From positions 1-64,000 of the forward strand of contig JAFGMV010000004.1 of assembly GCA_016927315.1 (NCBI GenBank): a DNA stretch of 64,000 bases, given 5' to 3'. Both the position numbers and the translations under genes were made by a program. Below are positions 58,870 through 64,000 of this stretch, piece after piece; the first letter of the stretch is position 1, and each line of letters begins with the position of its first letter. The notes under the pieces were generated by a model. That model was given only the letters and a program-made list of their open reading frames with translations. It searched no databases and was not told the origin of the DNA. The DNA is from Anaerolineales bacterium. GTDB taxonomy: Bacteria; Chloroflexota; Anaerolineae; Anaerolineales; Villigracilaceae.

Positions 58870-60564
58870 TTATGGAATTTCAGCAGGCGTCGGCTCAGTT
58901 TCAAGAGATCGTCGCGTGACCAGATACCAATCAACCGGGAGCCCATTTAACCGATCACTGGTGTCATAGAGCGGGGCAATTTGCACTCCGTTCACTTGAG
59001 CATCAACTGCATATGTATAAACAGGAAAATATAACGGCAAGGAGGGCAACTCTTTGGCAAAAATCACCTGGAAGTTGCGATAAAGACGCGCCCGGAAGTC
59101 AAAATCTGTAGATACACGCGCCTGCTCAAGATACTCACTGGCAGTCCGGTTATCCCATTGGGTGTAATTTTGTCCGCCAGTATCTTCAGACTGGTGCCAA
59201 AAAGGATATGGATCGGGATCAGGAGAACGGGAAAGGTTCAGATCAACCAGCGCCGCCTGATAGTTCCGGTTTGCCAGACCATCATAAATCAATTGGTCGT
59301 ACTGCAGCGGAATCAGGTTGACTTCAACGCCAATATAAGCCCAATTTTCCTGAATAATCTGGGCTATCTCCGTATGCAATTCATCGTTAGGATGCATTAA
59401 AGTCAGGGATAATCTCTCCCCTTCCATAGACCGCACCTCCCCACCTTCGGCAGGAATGGTATAACCTTCACTTTTCAGTAATGAAATAGCCTGCTCAGGT
59501 TCGAAATCCAGGTGTTCGACGTCATCATAGTATGCCCAGGAACCCGGTAAAATCGGTCCATCGGCAATAATCGCCTGCCCGCCCAGGGTATGGTTGACGA
59601 TATAACTGCGATTCAGCCCTAACATCAGGGCTTTCCGGATGACATCATTCTGTAAAAATGGCGCCGTTGGGTCATTCAGATTGAACAACACAATACTCAA
59701 CATTGGTAACCGGCCAGTGTAAATGGACAGGTTGGGATCTGCCAATGCCTCGCTGAGCACATCTTCAGTGATATGACTGATCCCTAAGGCCTCACCCTGT
59801 CGGTAAGCATCATAGGCGGAAGCTGAAGATGGATAGTACCTGAAAACAACCTGGGGAATGAACGGCTGTTTTCCGAAGTAACCATCAAATGTTGTCAACA
59901 CCACCCCGGTGATTTGACCATTCTCTACAATCAAATGGTCAAGCTTATAGGGACCACTACCAATTGGTTTAAGATTAAAATCAGCATCCACGATCTGATC
60001 TGCGGGGATCGGCTCCAGTAAATGCTTTGGTAACACACCAAAGGTAAGATAATCCAGAAATGGTGCATACGGTTCTGTTAAAGTGAATTTCAGGTTTTTC
60101 TCGTTCAGGCGAGTGATTTCTACACCAGCCCAGAGGTCTTTAATATCCTGTGGGTAAAATGAAGCGTTACTCTTGATCAAATCGATCGTAAAGATCACAT
60201 CATCACTGGTAACCGACTGCCCATCATGCCAGACAGCGTTCGGCCGAATGGTAAAATTATAGATCATACCATCCTGCGAAACTCCCCATGACTCTGCTAA
60301 ATCTGGCCTGGGGAACCCCCTCTCGTCAAAGCGTATCAGTCCGTTGAAAATCAAACGGTTCACATCGCGATCGGCCGGGTTGTTCCAATCAAAAAGTGGA
60401 TTCAGCCGCCCCATTGAACCAACCATTGCTTCGGTGTAAACACCTCCACTTGCCGGTTGTGGTAACAGCGGTTCAACCAGTACTGATTGCTGTGTAAGTA
60501 GTAAGACTCCCACGATGATGAGAGTCAGAACAACAACAAGAATCTGCCAGCGTAGACGTTTCAT
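58870..60564 (-). CDS. Peptide/nickel ABC transporter substrate-binding protein
   Basis: A 564-aa SBP_bac_5 family protein with an N-terminal membrane anchor (residues 7-27) instead of a lipobox. Diagnostic segments are NRLIFNGLIRFDERG, WHDGQSVTSDDVIFTI, LTFGVLPKHLLEP and the C-terminal LPLYFPVY. It captures peptides or similar solutes outside the cell; no permease or ATPase gene is adjacent. The start at 60564 is chosen because the earlier start at 60594 lies inside a terminator hairpin. The downstream hypothetical gene and M20 dipeptidase suggest peptide import and breakdown. Confidence 0.9.
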   Translation of the reverse strand: MKRLRWQILVVVLTLIIVGVLLLTQQSVLVEPLLPQPASGGVYTEAMVGSMGRLNPLFDWNNPADRDVNRLIFNGLIRFDERGFPRPDLAESWGVSQDGMIYNFTIRPNAVWHDGQSVTSDDVIFTIDLIKSNASFYPQDIKDLWAGVEITRLNEKNLKFTLTEPYAPFLDYLTFGVLPKHLLEPIPADQIVDADFNLKPIGSGPYKLDHLIVENGQITGVVLTTFDGYFGKQPFIPQVVFRYYPSSASAYDAYRQGEALGISHITEDVLSEALADPNLSIYTGRLPMLSIVLFNLNDPTAPFLQNDVIRKALMLGLNRSYIVNHTLGGQAIIADGPILPGSWAYYDDVEHLDFEPEQAISLLKSEGYTIPAEGGEVRSMEGERLSLTLMHPNDELHTEIAQIIQENWAYIGVEVNLIPLQYDQLIYDGLANRNYQAALVDLNLSRSPDPDPYPFWHQSEDTGGQNYTQWDNRTASEYLEQARVSTDFDFRARLYRNFQVIFAKELPSLPLYFPVYTYAVDAQVNGVQIAPLYDTSDRLNGLPVDWYLVTRRSLETEPTPAEIP

Positions 60565-60572
60565 AGGCACAT

Positions 60573-60629
60573 AAAAAGAAAGGCCTGTTCCCATCCCGGC
60601 AACGAGCGCAACCGGAATGTCGGCCTCTC
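60573..60629 (-). terminator. Rho-independent terminator of secG
   Basis: On the minus strand GAGAGGCC (60622-60629) pairs with GGCCTTTC (60578-60585), including one G-U pair. An inner CATTCCGG/CCGGGATG arm extends the hairpin, and TTTTT follows. It lies between secG and the peptide-binding protein gene. Confidence 0.7.
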
Positions 60630-60646
60630 AGACAGGTAGAAAACCC

Positions 60647-60871
60647 TTATTGGGAAATGACAACTGAAATGATCGCCAGTATAAAGAAAACTATGCTGAG
60701 AACAACGGTGACCCAGTATAATGTTTTTTCGATACCACGGCGAGCAGTGAAAACGCCACCGGCGTCACCACCAGCTAAGCCTCCCAGTCCTGCGCCCTTA
60801 CTTTGCAAGACAACACTGATAATCAGTGCGATCGAAGTTATAATCAAAGCAATATCTATATATGACTGCAT
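60647..60871 (-). CDS. secG: Preprotein translocase subunit SecG
   Basis: A 74-aa protein with two membrane helices (residues 4-20 and 53-72). The loop SKGAGLGGLAGGDAGGVFTARRG is typical of SecG. It assists SecYEG protein export. The upstream ATG at 60871 follows AAGGAG. It is divergent from the PHP gene at 60945 and has its own terminator. Confidence 0.93.
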   Translation of the reverse strand: MQSYIDIALIITSIALIISVVLQSKGAGLGGLAGGDAGGVFTARRGIEKTLYWVTVVLSIVFFILAIISVVISQ

Positions 60872-60944
60872 ACTTTTGTCTCCTTCGGAATAGCGGGCAA
60901 ATTATACCTGTGAAGATAGAGAGTCGTCAACCACGAGGTTTCCA

Positions 60945-62009
60945 ATGCACGAAATTGCCATAAACCTTCATATCCATTCCCGCTACTCAGATGGTAGTGG
61001 CTCACACAAAGATATCGCCCAGGCTGCCATGCGCGCCGGCTTGGAGGCGGTCATCGTTTCTGACCATAATGTATTGGTTCAAGGACTTGAAGGATACTAC
61101 CGGCATCAGAAACAACGCACCCTGGTCCTTATTGGACAGGAAGTCCATGATCAGGAGCGCGATCCGCAAAAAAACCATTTGCTGGTTTTTGGCGCCGACC
61201 GCGATTTGGCCACATTTGCAGACAATCCACAAACACTGGTGAATGCGGTTAAAAACGCCAACGGTCTGTCGTTTATCGCCCACCCCTTTGAAACAGCTTC
61301 GCCAGTATTTAACGAGCCAGATATTTCCTGGGTCAATTGGGACGTGGAGGGTTTTACCGGCATTGAACTCTGGAATGGAATGAGTGAAATGAAAGAGCAC
61401 CTGAGCAGCATAGCCCAGGGGATACTTTTTGGGTATTTCCCGGAACTCATTGCGCATGGTCCCCGCACCGAGACACTGCAACGCTGGGATGAATACCTGC
61501 TATCCGGTAAGCACATCGTTGCTGTCGGAGGATCAGACGCACATGCGTTCAACTATCAATTAGGTCCACTTAGAAAAGTAATCTTCCCTTACCATTTCCA
61601 TTTTTCAACCATTAACACCCACTTGCTCCTGGCAAAACCGCTTAGCGGAGAACTTAACACAGACCGCCAGTTGATCCTTGACGCGCTCAAACAAGGGCAC
61701 GTCTTTATTGGATATGATCTACCTGCTTCCACGCGCGGTTTCCGCTTTACTGCCCAGGGACGGGATAAAACAGCATTTATCGGGGATGAAATCCCGGCTC
61801 GCGAGGGAGTGACCATCCAGATCCGACTGCCTTCCATGGCTGCAGAATGCCGATTGATCCATAATGGTGCGGTTATTCGTACCTGGAAAAAAGCAGAAAT
61901 CTGTTCATTTATTACAACCAAACCGGGTTATTACCGGGTCGAAGCCTATCGCCGCTACTTGGGACAGTTGAGAGGATGGATATACAGCAACCCCATTTTT
62001 ATAAAATAA
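60945..62009 (+). CDS. PHP-domain phosphoesterase-like protein
   Basis: A 354-aa protein. Residues 1-220 form a PHP domain with metal ligands in NLHIHSRYSDG, IVSDHNVL, SFIAHPFE and GGSDAHAF. The C-terminal 120 residues form a beta-rich domain. It resembles PHP proteins of the YciV/TrpH or CehA-like type. A phosphoesterase role on nucleotides, sugars or phosphonates is likely but the substrate is unknown. No signal peptide. GAGG precedes the ATG. Not clearly in an operon. Confidence 0.85.
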   Translation: MHEIAINLHIHSRYSDGSGSHKDIAQAAMRAGLEAVIVSDHNVLVQGLEGYYRHQKQRTLVLIGQEVHDQERDPQKNHLLVFGADRDLATFADNPQTLVNAVKNANGLSFIAHPFETASPVFNEPDISWVNWDVEGFTGIELWNGMSEMKEHLSSIAQGILFGYFPELIAHGPRTETLQRWDEYLLSGKHIVAVGGSDAHAFNYQLGPLRKVIFPYHFHFSTINTHLLLAKPLSGELNTDRQLILDALKQGHVFIGYDLPASTRGFRFTAQGRDKTAFIGDEIPAREGVTIQIRLPSMAAECRLIHNGAVIRTWKKAEICSFITTKPGYYRVEAYRRYLGQLRGWIYSNPIFIK

Positions 62010-62146
62010 GCGCGTTGTGAACAGGCTCACTCAAGCAGTGTTCCCTTATGTAAGAGAGGCATTATTCTCTTTATAATCATTCAACTCTCCAAGACTTGTA
62101 AGATAAATCAATCCAAATGATCTAACATTGCGCAAATACCTGTCTA

Positions 62147-62182
62147 AGCGATCCTGTCAGCGATCCTGTCAGCGATCCTTCT
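62147..62182. repeat. Three tandem 12-bp repeats
   Basis: Units AGCGATCCTGTC, AGCGATCCTGTC and AGCGATCCTTCT follow each other without spacers, about 125 bp before the rpsF start. They may bind a protein or be a slippage product. Confidence 0.65.
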
Positions 62183-62249
62183 CAAAATGCTCACTTTGTG
62201 TTAAACTACCAGCCAATTAGGCACATAAAAACGAATGTGTCTCTTTCCG

Positions 62250-62277
62250 CCCTGGCTCACCCACGGTGTTGACCGGG
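62250..62277 (+). promoter_or_regulatory. Possible structured rpsF leader
   Basis: CCC-T-GG pairs with CC-GGG with a bulged T, enclosing a CACC-CAC-GGTG hairpin, 30 bp before the rpsF start. Known S6:S18 autoregulatory leaders in several phyla contain a stem with a bulged CCG. I see a CCG in ACCGGG but cannot confirm the consensus. Confidence 0.3.
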
Positions 62278-62306
62278 AGCAACCCCAAGGAAAGGAGGTT
62301 TCCCCA

Positions 62307-62591
62307 ATGCGTAAATACGAACTTGTTTGCGTGATCCATCCTGATCTCGATGAAGTCGCTTTTAACGGCGCCGTCGATAAAGTCAAAGGTTGGATTTCTG
62401 AAACAGGCGGCAGCGTTGATAAAGTGGACAACTGGGGCCGTCGCAAGTTGGCCTATATGATCCGCAAGCAACGTGAAGGCCAGTATATTCTGTTGAATGT
62501 CAGCATGCCGCCCACAGCCTTAAACGAACTCGAACGCAATATGCGGTTCCACGAACCGGTTCTGCGGTATATGATTTCACTGGTCTCGTGA
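62307..62591 (+). CDS. rpsF: 30S ribosomal protein S6
   Basis: A 94-aa protein with the S6 pattern: MRKYELVCVIHPDL, then VDNWGRRKLAYMIRKQREGQYILLNV, then RFHEPVLRYMI. It binds 16S rRNA as a dimer with S18. AAAGGAGG precedes the ATG at 62307 by 8 bp; a longer frame upstream is rejected. First gene of the rpsF-ssb-rpsR operon. Confidence 0.97.
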   Translation: MRKYELVCVIHPDLDEVAFNGAVDKVKGWISETGGSVDKVDNWGRRKLAYMIRKQREGQYILLNVSMPPTALNELERNMRFHEPVLRYMISLVS

Positions 62592-62638
62592 TTGGACTGT
62601 TCTTGGTTTTCCCGGTCAATGATCAAAAGGAGGAAGAG

Positions 62639-63058
62639 ATGAGCCAAGGCCTTAATAAAGTCATGATAATCGGTCACCTGGGACGAGATCCAGAAATGCG
62701 CTACACTCCATCGGGTCGACCTGTGACAACTTTCTCAGTCGCCGTAAGCCGGTCGTGGAATAAACCCGACGGCGAGCGCCACACTGAAACAGAATGGTTC
62801 AATATTGTTGCATGGAGTAATCTTGCCGAGATCTGCAAAAACTATCTGAACAAAGGCCAGCAGGTTTATGTTGAAGGCAGATTACAAACCCGGCGCTGGG
62901 AAGACAAAGAAGGCGGTAAACACACTACCATCGAGATTGCTGCAAACAAAATGATGATGTTAGGCGACCGCCGGGACTCAAACAACGACCAGATTGAAGA
63001 ACACAAAGCCGAAGAAGATGATATTTCCTCGGTTGAAGATGATGAATTTCCGTTCTAA
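62639..63058 (+). CDS. ssb: Single-stranded DNA-binding protein
   Basis: A 139-aa SSB. The OB-fold is intact ([21 protein letters not shown], then [14 protein letters not shown]). The acidic tail ends in DDEFPF, the protein-interaction tip. It protects single-stranded DNA and recruits repair and replication partners. AAGGAGGAAG precedes the ATG at 62639; the upstream ATG at 62588 overlaps rpsF and gives an atypical start. Central gene of the rpsF-ssb-rpsR operon. Confidence 0.96.
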   Translation: MSQGLNKVMIIGHLGRDPEMRYTPSGRPVTTFSVAVSRSWNKPDGERHTETEWFNIVAWSNLAEICKNYLNKGQQVYVEGRLQTRRWEDKEGGKHTTIEIAANKMMMLGDRRDSNNDQIEEHKAEEDDISSVEDDEFPF

Positions 63059-63081
63059 CAACAGACGAACAGGAGTATGAC

Positions 63082-63360
63082 ATGAGCATGGATGATACAA
63101 GCTCAGGAGGGCGCTCCGGACACCGGTTTTACTCGCGCCCCAAAGTATGTCAATTTTGTGTTGACAAACATCAGACAATTGATTACAAGAAATTTGATTT
63201 ACTGAAACGTTTCATTACTGACGATGGCAAGATCCGCCCAAGGCGGCAGACCGGTACCTGCGCCCGCCATCAAAGGACTTTAGCCCGTGCGATCAAGCAG
63301 GCCCGTCACATTGCCCTGCTCCCCTATACCGGAAAATACTGGGAAGAAGGACATTCCTAA
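63082..63360 (+). CDS. rpsR: 30S ribosomal protein S18
   Basis: A 92-aa S18 with the zinc-type Cys pair CQFC near residue 23 and another Cys in TGTCARHQR. The core [25 protein letters not shown] and the C-terminal [16 protein letters not shown] are typical. Cys-bearing S18 proteins are the zinc-dependent form. The gene follows ssb by 23 bp. Confidence 0.96.
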   Translation: MSMDDTSSGGRSGHRFYSRPKVCQFCVDKHQTIDYKKFDLLKRFITDDGKIRPRRQTGTCARHQRTLARAIKQARHIALLPYTGKYWEEGHS

Positions 63361-63372
63361 ACCAATGTACTA

Positions 63373-63405
63373 TACGCGAGGTATGGATTGTCCGTGCCTC
63401 GCGTA
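63373..63405 (+). terminator. Hairpin after rpsR
   Basis: TACGCGAGG (63373-63381) and CCTCGCGTA (63397-63405) form a 9-bp stem with a 15-nt loop, 12 bp after the stop codon. The following ACAATTTAAA is only weakly T-rich, so it may be a partial terminator before the foldase gene. Confidence 0.55.
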
Positions 63406-63425
63406 ACAATTTAAAGAGGCCAAAC

Positions 63426-64000
63426 ATGGCAAAAAACAACCCCAAACCATCTATAGCCAGCAAGAAACACATCGCTCGATTGGAACGTGAACGCCGGCAA
63501 ACCCGGTTGATCCGTTATGTTGCCATTGGTATATTCTTATCAATTATACTAATTCTGACTTATGGTTACCTGGATCTGCATGTGTTTGCACTCCAAAAAC
63601 CCGTCGCCATCGTTAATGGTGAGAATATCTCTATTCAAGAATTTCAGGGTCAGGCGAAGATGAAACGAGCTGAATTGGTAGATACTCACCAGCAATACGT
63701 TAATTTTGCGAGTTATTTGGGTATAGACCTCAGAACCGACCCAACCTTCGGGAATACAGTCAAAAATATTGAACTCCAATTATTTAAACCGCAAGATATG
63801 GGGAAAGAGCTGCTCGACAATATGATTGATGATCGATTAATTCGCCAGGAAGCCGAAAAGATGGGTATTACGATCAGCTCCGCAGAACTGGAAAAAGAAA
63901 TCCAGAAACAAATGGGATATTTCCCAGACGGAACCCCAACCCCGACCCGTACACCAACCACCATTGTGGAACCGACCTTATCCCCCAAGACCCTGGCACT
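63426..64000 (+). CDS. SurA/PrsA-like peptidyl-prolyl isomerase, N-terminal part
   Basis: Cut by the window end; 191 codons are visible. A basic N-terminus and one membrane helix (about residues 29-48) precede PVAIVNGENISIQEFQGQ, the typical opening of the SurA-N/parvulin-chaperone family. A helical region follows (DDRLIRQEAEKMGITISSAELEKEI). A Thr/Pro-rich insert lies at the right edge. GAGG precedes the ATG. It likely folds secreted proteins outside the membrane. The catalytic parvulin domain is not visible, so activity cannot be judged. Confidence 0.85.
   Translation, partial: MAKNNPKPSIASKKHIARLERERRQTRLIRYVAIGIFLSIILILTYGYLDLHVFALQKPVAIVNGENISIQEFQGQAKMKRAELVDTHQQYVNFASYLGIDLRTDPTFGNTVKNIELQLFKPQDMGKELLDNMIDDRLIRQEAEKMGITISSAELEKEIQKQMGYFPDGTPTPTRTPTTIVEPTLSPKTLA

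Larger units (their letters stand above)
62010..62306. other. Upstream region of the rpsF operon
   Basis: It contains three tandem 12-bp repeats and a leader hairpin, both listed. The rest is AT-rich and should hold the rpsF promoter. No gene is supported. Confidence 0.55.

Overview
The window looks like a chromosomal segment of a strict or facultative anaerobe from the Chloroflexota, most likely class Anaerolineae. This assignment is inferred from gene content, not from a marker-gene search. Supporting signs are: a Tad pilus locus without a secretin gene (as expected for a single-membrane cell); many lipoproteins and surface proteins with Thr/Ala/Pro-rich linkers; SH3 and phosphodiester-glycosidase (NAGPA) surface proteins; a ferredoxin-type iron-sulfur protein; a phosphoglucose isomerase of the kind often fused to transaldolase in this phylum; and an rpsF-ssb-rpsR operon. 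I saw no rRNA, tRNA or CRISPR array.

Layout. 1-7 kb: a sparse left end with a phased array of palindromes, a membrane-anchored cyclophilin, two lipoproteins (one with FecR and Ig-like domains) and a small membrane-protein operon. 7-14 kb (minus strand): pgi, a phosphohexomutase, rpiB and tkt, forming a glycolysis and pentose-phosphate interconversion cluster with long intergenic regions full of repeats and hairpins. 14-23 kb: a coiled-coil/zinc-ribbon protein, a 5'-nucleotidase-like protein, a VanZ-like protein, a GNAT, an orphan ABC ATPase, a thioredoxin-like protein beside an aberrant Lgt homologue, folB and folE (first steps of pterin synthesis), hpf and comF. 23-32 kb (minus strand): tadC, tadB, tadA/cpaF, cpaE, cpaB and flp, preceded by a DegS/DegU-like two-component pair that may control piliation. 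32-42 kb: polytopic membrane proteins, an aldo/keto reductase with an EamA transporter, an alanyl-tRNA editing protein with a saccharopine-dehydrogenase-like enzyme, and a 7TM-PAS histidine kinase overlapping a receiver-only regulator.

42-56 kb is the most accessory part. It holds a chagasin-like protease-inhibitor lipoprotein, a pirin, and a class D beta-lactamase-like lipoprotein. These are followed by a degenerate UvrD-fold protein and an intact UvrD helicase, separated by a GxxExxY-family ORF bounded by 28-bp imperfect inverted repeats. Next come a GH25-SH3x4-NAGPA protein coupled to a winged-helix/iron-sulfur protein, a stand-alone AddB/Cas4-like nuclease and a second NAGPA protein. 56-64 kb returns to housekeeping: DUF1385, an M20 dipeptidase, an oligopeptide-binding protein, secG, a PHP phosphoesterase, rpsF-ssb-rpsR and the start of a SurA/PrsA-like foldase cut by the window end.

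The best candidates for something undescribed are: the GxxExxY module with terminal inverted repeats lodged between two UvrD-fold genes; the possible three-gene AddAB-like assembly (degenerate helicase, active helicase, separate Fe-S nuclease); and the pair of about 145-bp homologous leader elements placed in the same orientation upstream of pgi and the phosphohexomutase gene.
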